Source of the DNA: Siderastrea siderea
Lineage: Eukaryota > Cnidaria > Anthozoa > Scleractinia > Rhizangiidae
Assembly: GCA_964030785.1 (NCBI GenBank)
Contig: OZ034969.1
Span: forward strand, 46,862,701 to 46,926,700
Length of the DNA stretch: 64,000 nucleotides
Reading direction: 5' to 3'
Part shown: positions 11,955 to 23,105 of the stretch, one piece after another
How the letters are laid out: each line of letters begins with the position of its first letter
Position numbering within the stretch: position 1 is the first letter of the stretch
Notes under the pieces: model-generated
Database searches by the model: none
What the model was told of the DNA's origin: nothing
The model's input: the letters and a program-made list of their open reading frames with translations, nothing else
Translations under genes and position numbers: made by a program

Positions 11955-12085
11955 AGATACGGGCCGATTACTGAGGCGGGCTGGCCCGGTTTGCCGGGAT
12001 CTTGGCACGTCTGTGAAACATATTAAATATCAACTTTACGATTACATGGAAAAATCTCAGCCCGGCTAGCTGGGATCCCGGCATC
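11955..12085. repeat. Stray copy of the 0.5-1.9 kb palindromic family
   Basis: Contains GGGCCGATTAC, a GGCTGGCCCGG block, GATTACATGGAAAAATCTCAG and GGCTAGCTGGGATCCCGGC, all seen at 590-680 and 1,060-1,110. It is not present at the equivalent point in unit 2. Confidence 0.7.
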
Positions 12086-12230
12086 GCAGTTCTTAATCTT
12101 TTTCTCTTTCTTGGTCACATAGGGTAGTTTTCCCGCTACGTATAATTATGCGCATAATCATTTTCTCACAGATATAATTATATCCTTGAGAGAAAAGTTT
12201 CGGGAATGGAATGAAGTGTAAGATTAAAAT

Positions 12231-13740
12231 TTCAAAACTAATAAATAACAGAACACTATGTGCTTACTTCGACCGATAGCTTCTTAGTTGGTCCCCTGTG
12301 AAATCATTTTTCGTAGTTAACCAAATTGTATTTTTGCTTGGTTTTGCCTCATTCTCGTCAGAACAAGTTTGGGAAACAACATACACATTATAACAAGCAA
12401 TCTTATACGCTCAGTAGAAAAAAAAATGTTTAGCCGTTGTTTGTCTTATACAATAGAGTCTTCTATTCATGTTTTGCTTCTCTCTGCATTCCGAATTGGC
12501 GAAAGTTTCGTTTTCTTAATAATTTCTTTATAGAGAAATATCTGTAATTTTGCTCAAATTTCAGCTGCACAACAATGAAATATCTACTAGTTGAGTTAAA
12601 ATAACGTATTAAGAGATAAGCATTCTCCCCTTCCCTGAAACACGGTGTAACAGGGCTTCAAAAATTAACTATGCCCTGCAATGTTTAGCAAACCCCAAAA
12701 GCTGGGTCTTATATAGAAAAAAGTACACTGAAATGTCTGATTTTTATTTTTACCCCTAATCTCGCAGAAGTCTACGCAGATTTCAATATCAAGGCCTCCC
12801 GAACAGATATTCTACCGAAACGACCCTTTGCCAGTGGGTGCCCCTGTAATCAATAACTTGAGTTAACAAACGTTCAAGCTACCCTAAAATAGAGCACACA
12901 TTAAATTCATGCAAACAGTACTTAGTCCGAAAAAATGACCAATCTAGTTTTTTAAGTGTGGACTCGGCGATAGTGCTATTTTTTTTTTGTTTTTTTTTTT
13001 GTTTTACGACGAAGACAGTGGGCTTATTGAAAGGAATTTCAGTTCACATTATACTGCATAAACTCATTTACCTTTCAAGTAACACAGCAACTGGATTGTC
13101 TGGTGTGAACAAGAAGCTAAAACGGCAACAGAGAAAAGAAGTGTAAGTTTAAAAAATCAAAACGAATGAAAGTGTCCACAAAGAAGTAAAAAGCTTCGGG
13201 CTTACTTCGACCGTTAGCTTCTCAGTCGGTCCTCAGTGGAATTTTTTTTTCGTAGTTAGCCAAGTCAGTTCTATTTTTGCTTCGTTTCGCCACATTCCCG
13301 TCAGAACAAGTTTGGGAACCAAATTCCACATTCTAACTAGCAATCCTATTCGTCCAGTAGAAAACAATTGTTTAATCGTTGTTTCAGTGTCTAATAGAAT
13401 TGTGCCTTCTATTCATGTTTTGCTTCATACTGCATCTTGAATTGGCAGAAATTTCGTTTCTTAATAATTTCTTTTTAGAGAAATGTCTGCAATTTCACAG
13501 TGCAGCTACACAACAATTAAAATATCTATTAGTTGAGTTATTACAAGGAGAGATAGGCATTCTCACCGCTTTTTTCCCTTGAAAAACGGTGTAACAGAAC
13601 TACAAAAATGAATTACACCCTACAATCTAAGTCAGTTTAATTGGCAGCAACGCTCCCAAAATATGGCTCTTAGTTCTGTTGTTTCTTTTTTTATCCCTGA
13701 TCTCGCAGACGTCTACGCTATAAATTTCAGATGTGCTCTT
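12231..13740. repeat. Internal tandem repeat (about 0.94-kb period) in unit 1
   Basis: Landmarks GCTTACTTCGACCG, TAGCTTCT, GAACAAGTTTGGGAA, ACAAGCAATC, TCTTCTATTCATGTTTTGC and ATCTCGCAGA.GTCTACGC recur with a shift of about 940 bp. The same pair exists in unit 2 (about 21,850-22,190 continued at 23,106-23,340, then 23,670-24,200), so this repeat predates the 10-kb duplication. A T-run lies at 12,970-12,995. No protein domain is recognised. Confidence 0.7.
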
Positions 13741-14447
13741 GACACAAAGTCCTTCAGCTTCGGGGCATAACATTCAAAAGTAATTACAGCCAAATGTTTG
13801 AGCAATGGATAAAAAGTTCGTTTGACACGTGAGCACAAAGAGGCAGAACATTTCTTACTTTTTCTTCAATTTGCAATTTACTTTCCTTTGCGTTTGTTTT
13901 AAATTCTGTTTTCGATGATTTCTCTGAGTTAAATAAGATATGGACAGCACAATTTTATGAACGTTTACTGACATAAAAAATTTAAAATTTAATGATATAT
14001 GGGTATCAAATTAACAGACCTTGATAGAGCGCCTGCATCTTCTTATTACAACGTTTTAAGAACACTACAATAAGAAAGGCTCGATCGTTAGGCGAGGTTA
14101 AACTCTCTCCTCCACTGTGAAGGATTCTGATATTCGTTGTGGGTTAGGAGAAAATTAAAATTTTGCCATTTGTTTCACTGCTATTTGCTCCATTTTGTTT
14201 CATTTTCTTCCAATCCAAAAAAAATTATCAAGATCCAGATTTGATAAATTAACAAACTTTAGAAAAGTATTAACAGATGCAGGGAAAAACGACATCACGT
14301 ATTTGTTTATCAAATCCAAATGCAAAATTCAAATATAGTTCAATTATACCCTTTTTTGCATTTTATGTGAGCATTTCATATACTCACTTTCACTTTATTT
14401 TAATGCTCCCAACCCATGAGAAACAAGAACACAACAATGATATGTGG

Positions 14448-14826
14448 GGTAAGGGGTTGGGAATGAAGTACTCCAGGCCAGTGGAACTAAATGCCATCAA
14501 TAAATGAATCACTAATCTGGCTTGGTAAGGGGGGTCAAAGCCCCCTCCTCTCCGGGGATGCAGGTCACAAACCCCTGGGAGAGGTTCCTAATCCTCTTCG
14601 GGGCTGCAGTCACAATACCCCGAAAGAGGTCCTTACTCCCTTTCAGGGCTGCAGGTCACAATACCCTAAAAAGGTCCCTACTCCCCCTCAGGGCTGCAGG
14701 TCACAATACCCTGAAAGAGGTTCCTAGTCTTAAGGGAGTTTAGACTCATGGTTACCGTGGCAACCCATCAATTCTGTGAGTCTATGGGGCCAAGAGTGCC
14801 TGTATGGGAGTACTTCATCCCAACCC
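14448..14826. mobile_element. MITE with internal minisatellite
   Basis: GGGGTTGGGAATGAAGTACTCC near 14,452 pairs with GGGAGTACTTCATCCCAACCC near 14,803. Between them, about 14,555-14,725 holds four imperfect units of about 52 bp (landmarks GGGCTGCAGGTCACAATACCC, then AAGAGGT.CCTA). It lies within an insertion of about 1.1 kb (14,400-15,515) absent from unit 2. Apparent open frames are repeat readings. Confidence 0.65.
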
Positions 14827-15734
14827 AAAGTTTATTTGTGTATTTCGATTAGACAAATCTAAATTGTAGACTAGCTCCTATTATTATGCAGTCCTTGAGA
14901 TTAGATAAGGCTAATCAGTTCATTCAGGGTCTTTGATGCAGATAAACTGCATAAATACCAACAGCATTGGTTGCTAACAGTAACAAAATAGCTCCTAACT
15001 GTAATGTTTTGTATAAAGAGATCTCAATACATATTGCTGTGTATCTGAAAATTAGATACATGTACATTGGCTGTACATAGTAAAGCTAGTCAATGATCTC
15101 GTAACATAGGGGCCAAAGGCCCAGCTTAGCAGCTTAAGTAGGATATATTATAAATATTCATAAATTCAAAAGCATTGTGTATTTTAATTTGTGTGTGACA
15201 TGCTTAAACCATAGGGTGGGAGGGAGAGAAAAACACGTCGTAGAACAAGACAAATACAGTTTGCTAGCTCGCAGCGAAGGAATGAATGAACACACAACTC
15301 GTGCTCAATGTCTGGGGATCGATTGACAGTGAAATACCAGCCAATTCTGATTGGCTCAGCGTACAGTTTGCGTTACTAATGCATGTGATCACACTAAACT
15401 TTGGACTGTGAAACCCTACCCTCTACCTTATAGCATGTCACACAATCAGCACGTAATCACTCATGGTTGTCCCATTAACTTAAATTTATGAGGACATAAA
15501 TTGGTCTTTTCATTAGTGCAAAAAGTTCAACAGTGGAAGCCAGACAGCTGTAGTTTTTGCCAAAAATCTATCAATCAAACAAAACTGAATTTGGACAATA
15601 ACGCATAGTTTATATGGTTAGCATAGCTACATTTTTGCGAGCCAATATGCATTATGATCAAGTACAACATACTGAACATTAATTCAAAAAATTAATTAAA
15701 GTTAACATTTTTCCCGGAATGTATTTGGGTTCAC

Positions 15735-16266
15735 GGGTGTTACGAAAACTTTGACCCTCGAAAACTAACGGGCCTAAGACCCAAGACCCCATCTTAGTTT
15801 TCGTACTGTCCCCCACTTGATATGGGAATCGTAAAGTATCATGTGAAGATTTGCAAAGACATCATTCGTATTTAAAATCGTTTATTCTGTTGTGCAACTG
15901 AATTCTTAGTCAATAGTGATATTTGGACATGCTGTGCTAAGTCGACGTCTGCCCGATTTGTACCTTGTAAGGCAACATATATTCAGCCTCCAGATCTTTA
16001 ACTAGTAGTAACTTTTGCTCGGGTTTTATCCAAATAAAAGTTGCCCTTTAATAGTTTTAACACAATTAAAGAAAAGCGTTCGAAACAACCGTCCGCCACG
16101 AAACATAAGAAGCCACGTAAGTATTTTACACAGGTAAATATCGTGTATCCCGTAATTTCGACAGTTTACAACGTCGGGGGTCTTAGTTTTCGTAGTACGA
16201 AAACTAAGATGGGGACTTGGGTCTTATAGGTCTTAGTTTTCGAGGGTCTTATTTTTCGTAACACCC
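15735..16266. mobile_element. MITE with TIRs GGGTGTTACGAAAA
   Basis: Outer arm GGGTGTTACGAAAACTT pairs with the end TTTTTCGTAACACCC. Inner segments (ACCCAAGACCCCATCTTAG and GATGGGGACTTGGGTCTTA) also pair. A degraded relative lies at the same place in unit 2 (25,036-25,498), so this insertion preceded the duplication. Confidence 0.75.
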
Positions 16267-16937
16267 TTTGGTTTGCTACAGGATTTACAATTCGATTAAG
16301 TCTCTTTCAAAACTGTAAATGTAGAAAAAATGCCTTACTAATTTTGTTTAAACGACGTTATTATCTTCATAGCTTATGAAGTCACTGTTTCGCTGTAAAA
16401 TCCACCACAAATGACAATTAACGAAAACTCTGATTGAGTGACTTGGACGGCCGCACCTAACTTATCAACGTTTGCAAAGCGACTCGAAACTGTCATCAAT
16501 ATCATATAGACATTTTTATGCTGAGCATTGTGGTTATGGAAACATTTCGAGACACTTTTTTTACTTTAAGGATTATTACTGTTTTTATTTCTGGAAAGTT
16601 ATTAAGAGAAGAATAGTAATTGTCAACTGACGGCCTCTTCAAGAAGTCAAATTTTTTTCTTCAGACGTCGGCATAATTGTCTTTGAATCATTTGAAATTA
16701 TCGAAGATCAAGCTGATTAATTAGACATCAAGATCTAAAAACACACATCAAACAATTCTGATTCGTGTAAAACAGCCGAAAAGGGATTTCTTGTCCAAAC
16801 ATTAAACTATAAGATTAATGTAACCGAGTTTTCGAAAATTTAGAGAACTTTTGCAGTAGATGCGTTTTTCTTTTCACTTAAACTGCCAGTACCTTTTTTG
16901 CGGGAAAGTTGGACACGCTTTGGTAAATCTGACTTAC

Positions 16938-16973
16938 CTTTGAAGTTATTCATAATGCCTTGGATGTGTTGGC
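16938..16973 (-). other. Conserved exon-like segment (unit 1)
   Basis: A 36-base segment lies between a pyrimidine-rich acceptor (TTTTTTTCCGCCAG) and a good donor (AAAG then GTAAGT). The twin at 27,010-27,045 keeps both sites (donor GTGAGT). It may be an exon of an unrecognised minus-strand gene carried by the duplication, or a non-coding exon. Product unknown. Confidence 0.35.
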
Positions 16974-18264
16974 CTGGCGGAAAAAAATAATCTAAACGGT
17001 AGAAGAGAAAAGCAGTGTTAGAACACACAGCCAAACGAAAAAAGAATCCACAAACAAAAAATATACAATTACTCTAATCATGTTCTCCGATATTCCTTTG
17101 TTGCTGTTCAGAGTTCGAGAAGAATTGTTCTTTTATTTTGTATAGTAATGAAGTTCTCGTCAGATCAAGTTTGTCGGACAACCTGCATATTAATTTGTTT
17201 ACTGTTTTTTATTCTATATTTTGAACAAACAGGTACTATCCACTTTTAGTCTAATACCGACACAAGAGCAATGTTTTATAATAGTACCAAAAAAAAAGAC
17301 ATTTGATTGAGATAGATTTTCTACCGATCAGTTTCTTGGCTGGATACAATCAAAAACACTCGCTCAAATTTTAATTTTGGATGATTTAGTTTGTTCGACA
17401 CGTCAGCTGAGAGGTGACATCGACCGTAAACAGTGTATTACAGAGCGGTTCGCTCTAATACGCAACAAGTAGCCTAAAATAGAGGCTTGTATCTTGCTGT
17501 TCATTTGACTGACAACAGCTAAGCCAAAGAATCCCGAATACAAAGTTGACCAATTGATTTTCTAAAATTTTTATTTATCCAAAATTATAAACAATAGACA
17601 ACACCGAAGGAAAATATTGTATAATGCATTTCATTTGAATGATCCCACCATCCACATACTCACATGTAAGAGCAATCTTTAGGAAAAGTTGAACGAGCCA
17701 AGTGTGGCATTAAAGCCAGTGCTTAAATTCAATCCGGTTTCTGAACACACTGTCTGTAGCACGTAGCATATATAGATTAGGAGCACTGGGATGCTAGTCT
17801 GTACAGCGCCGCAACTCCAGCCATTACCTCTTATCATTTTGTAAGCATTCCCTATCGTTTCGCTTTTACTTATTCACACACGAGAAACACAGCTTGGTGT
17901 AAAGTTTCTTGTTAAAAAGGAAGCAACAGGATATGAAGCAGTGACCAGCCCTTAAAACACCGGCCTTTCGATCTTCCGATCTTAAGTCCAAAAGTTCCAA
18001 AGTCCGAACGTCCGATCGATTGTCTCAGAGGCCTAAGGTCTGAGTCCGATCTTAAGTCTCAAAATCCGAAGGTCTGAGTGCGATCGTATAGTGCGAAAAG
18101 TCCAGCAAGATGAGTACTACACCACTATAGACAGCGTAGAAGTAAGAAAGTAACGTTTCATGGCTTTCATCTATGTTCAAAGCATAAGGAGTTTGTCCAC
18201 TAACTGAACTTGAGACTCTGCGGAAGCACTCAGGGAGAAAAAAGGCCATAACTACACATAATAC

Positions 18265-18580
18265 CTGAGGGGGTGGCTGACGTGTATCCTCACCCCTTCC
18301 TCCCCTATCCACTGAAGGTTTGTCCTCTACCCAGATTTCACTCGTCGCGATATCCGGAATCTCAGCTACAACCCTGCAAAAACCACATATGGTCACCTGC
18401 CCGGCCAATGTCGTCTTAAAGCCCTTGTCACCAGTCTTCTCTGATTTCAATAACTTCTTGCCATCTCGTATTTCGCCCACCAGCCTTGACTTGGTGGGCT
18501 TTTCAGAATCTTTGTGTTAAAATTCGGCCTGGTGTTCAGGCTGGATTTTAGCAGCGCTTTCCTCGTACTGACGTACAACT
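18265..18580 (-). other. Exon-like open segment, unrecognised
   Basis: An open stretch contains GEIRDGKKLLKSEKTGDKGF, then CGFCRVVAEIPDIATS and a proline end RQPPPQ before a possible donor (CAG then GTATTA). The twin in unit 2 (about 28,605-28,790) keeps GKIPDGKKVLKSD, then has a one-base frameshift and stops. I do not recognise the family. It may be an exon of a decayed neighbour gene, and one further minus-strand exon-like segment lies at 16,938-16,973, but their phases do not join directly. Confidence 0.3.
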
Positions 18581-18823
18581 TTTCACGTCCTCGCGTTTCC
18601 CACAGGCATGGAGACTGAACCTCTACCACTGCAGGGGTCACCAAAGCGAAACAAAAATAGAGAGCCTTGCAGCAAGTTTCTTATGTAAAAATACAACCGT
18701 GCATATCACTACTATTTGAAATACATCCCATTCTCTCGACACCAGCCGAGAGCCTAGGGCAAAAATAATCAGCCGAAGAAAATAATGGCTAATGGCTGGT
18801 GTAAACTCGTGTGCCTTTGTGTC

Positions 18824-19569
18824 TTTTAGGACCCTGTGGACCTTGTTCTCCACAAGCGCCTTCGTCACCCTTGTTTCCTCGTGGGCCCATGGGTCCTTCA
18901 GGTCCATGATTGCTGGGTGATCCCGGACACCTGCTGGTCCTGCGGGTCCAGGGCTTCCTGATATTCCTGGAATTTCTGGTGCGCAGAAACAAGCACTAGG
19001 CGCACAAGACCCATGAGGGCCCTAGATGAACAAAGTAAATTAAGAATCCTCTCCTGTGTTCTTTGTTCTTGTCACGTGTTCTTCCCCAGCCTCCAAAACT
19101 TGTGCGCAAGAAAAAAATCTCTTTGTGTATAGTTCAGGCGATAAACATGCAATAATCCTGAAAGTTACTGAGGATTAGGTATTTCCTTCTTTTTACCTAA
19201 ATTATGTTCTTTGCCTTATTATTATTTTTTTTTTATTAAAGAGTGAAAGAGTTACAACCTTCTGTGTCGAACTTCAGTTTAGGCTAATCAATTGATAAGT
19301 TCGACACATTTTTAAGCCACCAGCTCTGTAATCTAAGACTGAAAATAGTAATCAGAGGACTTGCTCGGGCGTTTCTTTAGGATCACGGAAAAAAACGTGA
19401 AGTGGAAAAAAAATTAAGAGCAGTAAGCGAAAAATTATGATAGTAGCGTCAAGGTAAGTGAACTGTCCTTATTGTCACGTGGTTTGCTACTGTTGTTGTC
19501 ATTCGCAGAAGACAAGGTGACCACCAGCGACAGTACTACACAAAACATGGTGGTCAGCGGCATATTCAT
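18824..19569 (-). pseudogene. CTHRC1-like copy 3, cut by the duplication joint
   Basis: Exon 1 (19,569-19,468) encodes MNMPLTTMFCVV, a hydrophobic signal peptide, and the tail KPRDNK. The splice donor that reads AAG-GT in the other copies is AAG-GA here, so exon 1 cannot be spliced normally. Exon 2 starts at 19,021 with GPHGSCAPSACFCAPEIPG and a short Gly-X-Y run. A one-base loss after GPAGPAGV shifts the frame; the other frame then reads [18 protein letters not shown]. Collagen similarity ends at GPQGPK, where the sequence becomes the end of duplication unit 1. No C-terminal globular exon exists in the 9 kb downstream. Truncation, frameshift and dead donor make this a clear pseudogene. Confidence 0.9.
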
Positions 19570-21259
19570 ATCGCTGTCTTGAGTTTATCTTGCAGCCTGT
19601 GTATTTAAATATCCAAAGCGTAAATAAGGATGTTCCTTCTCTTATTGTATAGAATATTGCTATGAAAGCCACTAGTTTGATATCTTTTATGACTCATTAT
19701 TAACGACTGTAATCTCGTAACTCCTTCAATGGTTTAGTCTAGCTGATTTCAGCGAATTTCGAGTTTTGATAAATTAAATCCTTTAAAAAACAGTTGAATT
19801 TCAAATGTGTTGTTCGATCGTTAGGTTTTCTTTAATTCCAAAACTTCGAAAAAAAAATGAAATTATGGCATAAAATTACAGTGATCTACCATTTGCACTT
19901 GCACCGCTTTAAACGTACATCACTGAAGAAACAAACCCATAGATAAAACTGACTTTTCTGTTGTTTTCATCCTTTCCAGTTTCCGTACTTTTTGTAACTT
20001 CAAAGGGTATTTTAGGATTTTTACAACGCATGGGGTTTCTTATCATCTCTAAAGGCTTAATTTAACAGTTATTTACACCTTAAGTAGTGTTAACTTACCA
20101 AAGTAACAACCTTGCTACTGTGGATATAATCCTCCGAAGACGAATGATAAACCTCTTGCTTTTACCGAGAGAAAATGTTCATTCGCTCTTGAGAGACCTT
20201 TTTTATCTTTGCTGAACGAGTTCCAAGTTAAAACATGTTTTACAGCAGATTGCCTGCAGGATACCTGAATAAGACGAGTATTCCTATTGGTTAATTTATT
20301 TATCGTTGGCCAATGATATTACATCTTCTATTAAGATTTTCAGTGCTTTATAAGGTTTCATGTAAAAACGCAGTTGAGAGCTGAACATGTGTATATAACA
20401 CGAGAAGACGAAAGTTTCTATCGGATAGGGTATTTTTAGCTGACCAATGATGTTATCTTTTTATTTTGTTTAAGACACAATAAAACAAGTATTAACTTTG
20501 AAGGAAAGTTTTTGAAAAATGACCGAAATCGCCAAAATTATCCGCATCAAGAGAATTTCTTGAACATAAATTTCTCCTGAAATACAGTCACGTAATTCCC
20601 TGTGAAAACTTTTAACACAGGAAATAATTTCATTAAAACATTGACAGAGAACTTTGTTGTGAATGTAGCTCGGAACGATAGCCCTGAAATTTTATTTCTC
20701 AACTACGCTCAACAGTCCTAGTTCAGTTCTTGATCTTTTTTTCCTTCTTGGTCGCATAGGGTCGTTTTCCCGCTACGTGTAATTATATGCATAATTTTAA
20801 TCAATTTCTCACAGATATAATTATATTCTTGGCAGAAAAGTTTAGGAAATGGAATTTCCTACATGCACCGTTAGCTTGACCATGTAAACGACACTCTTGT
20901 CCTTCCGAGAGCAAAAGAAACTAATTGTCTCATATTATGATAGTTTAAGATTACATTTAGCCAACTTATTTTATTTGTTTTTCATCACAATTGAATTCGA
21001 CTTTTTTGAAGGCGGTAAAGGTCTCCTTAACAGACATTCAACCGAAACGACGCTTTGGTTGTCTTTGAAATATAATAATAAAAAACCCTGAATTCTTAAA
21101 TTTTTAAATTGTACCTGAGATGGAGCACACATTAGTCGAGCTCAGCAAACGGGACGGGAAAATAAAATGAACCAGTAAAACAATGTAACTGCTGACTCGG
21201 CAATAGATCTATATTTTGGTGACAAACGCAACGAGCTTATTGAAAGGAATCTCAGTTAA
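19570..21259. other. 5' flank of copy 3 and shared unit sequence
   Basis: About 19,570-20,860 matches 9,968-12,210 apart from insertions. The acceptor and leader (TACACAG, GCTGCAAGATAAAC) upstream of the start codon are kept. No other gene is recognised; the frame at 20,897-21,091 has no known domain. Confidence 0.5.
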
Positions 21260-21741
21260 TGCGCCGATCAATTCGAAACTTCAACATCCCCCCCCCGGGC
21301 ACACCCCGGGCATTTGACTGTGCATCGTGCCCGGGGAGGAGGGAATTTGAACGTTGCGTTGAAAGGGTGGGGAATTTGAACCGGATTTATCTCTTGTTCT
21401 GACGTAGAACGCTCGTGAGTTTTTTCGGTTTTTTCACGGTTTGATGGATTTACAAGATAGAATTTCGCCTTTGTTAGTAAATTACTCTTTCAAAAGGGTC
21501 TTAAAAGAAGTTTGAAGGTGTCATTACGGCATATCTCTCTCTGAAAGGCGTGTAAAGTGTTTGATTGAAGACGAAATTTGTCTTTGAGGAGAGGTAGTTC
21601 AGTACTAATAGGTGGGGCATTTGAACGGCTCTTTTGCCCCGAGGGAAGGGAATTTGAACAAGCCAATCTTCAAAAGTTCAAATGCCTGGGGGGTTGCCCG
21701 GGGGGGGGGGGGGATGTTGAACTTTCGAATTGATCGGCGCA
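21260..21741. mobile_element. Harbinger-like MITE, TAA target duplication
   Basis: Ends TGCGCCGATCAATTCGAA and its complement TTCGAATTGATCGGCGCA, then C/G runs inside. It is flanked by TAA on both sides (21,257-21,259 and 21,742-21,744). The empty site survives in unit 1. A three-base TAA duplication fits PIF/Harbinger. It is 482 bp and has no transposase. Confidence 0.8.
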
Positions 21742-22192
21742 TAACATAATACCGAATAAGGTCATTTACCTTTCAATCAGAACACAGCAGCTGCGTCGAA
21801 CATGACGCTGAAACGGCAACAGAGAAAAAGTGTACGATTAAAGATTCAAAACGAATAAAGAACAGAACGCTACGAGCTTACTTCGACCGATAGCTTCTTA
21901 GTCGGTCCTCTGTGAAATCATTTTTCGTAAATAACCAAATTCTATTTTTGCTTCGTTTAGCCACATTCTCGTCAGAACATGTTTTGGGAACAACATACAC
22001 ATTCTAACAAGCAATCCTATTCGCTCAGTAGAAAACAAAATTGTTTAGTCGTTGTTTATCCAATAGAATAGCGTCTTCTATTCGTGTTTTCCTTCTCTCT
22101 GTAACCTGAATTGGCGAAAGTATTGTTTTCTTAATAATTTCTTTATAGCGAAATATCTGCAATTTTGCACAAATTTCAGCTACACAATAATA

Positions 22193-23105
22193 GCCTGTTC
22201 CAGGCGTTCAGATAGTGGAGCGCGAGCGAAAAATAAAGCGAGCGAAAGAGCCCTCGTTTTTTCCCGCTCTTTCTCTCGCTTTCTTTTTCGCTCGCGCTCC
22301 ACTATCTGAACGTGTTTCTGGGAAGAGGTCTCATCGCCATTCTTCCAACAGGATTTGGAAATAGCTTGATCGTTCAACGTTTTCCAAAGTTAATCAACGC
22401 ATTGCAAAGAAACGCTGTTTCTAAGATAATTGTGGTCACTCCACTTGTCGCAATCATGAAAGACCAAGTAGAACAGCTCAGTTCAAAGCATCGGAATTAG
22501 AGCGCTGGCTATCGGAGTAGACGAAAAAGAAGACGAAGAAGGAGCAGGAAAAATGGATCGGCTAGATTGTTTATGAAAGTCTTGAAAGCCTGCTGTCTAA
22601 GGAATGGAGAAAAGAACAACAACAAACATATCGTAGCCATCGCAATCGATGAAGACGACGAAGCTCATTCCGTCACAGAGTGAAAAGCTTTCTATTCATC
22701 AATTTGATAAACCAATGTGTATATAAAGTCGTCTGTGACTCTCGGTACCTTTATTGGTCCAGTAGTGGAGATGACATTTGCGCTTCCGTATCGCAGAAAA
22801 TTTTGCAATGTTCATTCGGCATGTCAGATTTCTTAAAGCATCATCTACTTTTCCCAACGCTTCAAACTCGGGTGAAACCTATTTCGGTGAGCATAATTAC
22901 ATAACTTTCTTGTTTACTTTGACCTGACCCTGGGTTCATGTTTCTCTGCCGCTGTCGGCGGTCTAAAGTGAGCGGCATGGGCTTTGTAAAATTAATTTCA
23001 CAGGCGTTCCCTCGTCCTCTTCCCCAGTCTCCCCTCGCTTTTTTCCCGCTCGTTCGCTCGCTTTCTTTTTCGCTCGCACTCCACTATCTGAACGCCTGGA
23101 ACAGG
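22193..23105. mobile_element. 0.9-kb element with helicase fragment, 13-bp target duplication
   Basis: The element interrupts the duplicated block: CTACACAATAATA stands at 22,180-22,192 and again at 23,106-23,118, and unit 1 shows the corresponding empty site (near 12,568). Ends are inverted (CCTGTTCCAGGCGTTCAGAT on the left, its complement on the right), followed by GAGCGAAAAA-type purine/pyrimidine stretches. A third, inverted copy of the end (to about 22,312) makes a hairpin at the left. Inside is a RecQ-like helicase remnant. A duplication of 13-14 bp is unusually long for common cut-and-paste families, so class is uncertain. Confidence 0.8.
22310..22681 (+). pseudogene. RecQ-like DNA helicase fragment
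   Basis: Read across three frames, the segment gives helicase motifs in the right order. Motif I is LPTGFGNS, where the Walker A Lys is replaced by Asn. Then come VVTPLVAIMKDQVEQL (motif Ia), GIRALAIGVDE, IVYESLESLLSKEWRKE, and HIVAIAID.. ending EAHSVTEW (motif II region). It is broken by at least two frame changes and by in-frame stops, and it lacks the C-terminal helicase lobe. RecQ family enzymes unwind DNA 3' to 5' using ATP; this piece cannot. It looks like coding sequence captured by the surrounding mobile element rather than a resident gene. Confidence 0.75.

Larger units (their letters stand above)
9520..18823. repeat. Tandem segmental duplication, unit 1
   Basis: From inside the collagen exon of CTHRC1-like copy 2 to about 18,823, the sequence is repeated in order at 18,824-29,084. 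Matching pairs include the gene 5' flanks (9,970-10,830 and 19,570-20,340), 11,815-11,930 with 20,340-20,460, 12,095-12,210 with 20,715-20,860, 12,230-13,880 with 21,850-24,370, 15,515-16,680 with 24,830-25,900, and 16,680-18,820 with 26,730-29,084. Private to this unit are 10,835-11,789, 11,955-12,085 and about 14,400-15,515. Substitutions are scattered throughout, so the duplication is not recent. Confidence 0.85.

Noticed and set aside
14491..14743. Two overlapping plus-strand proteins
   Set aside because: Readings of the 52-bp minisatellite within a MITE.
18052..18480. A complete 142-residue gene on the minus strand
   Set aside because: The frame crosses a plausible donor (RQPPPQ then GTATTA) and the rest is unlike its twin in unit 2. 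Only the exon-like part was kept.
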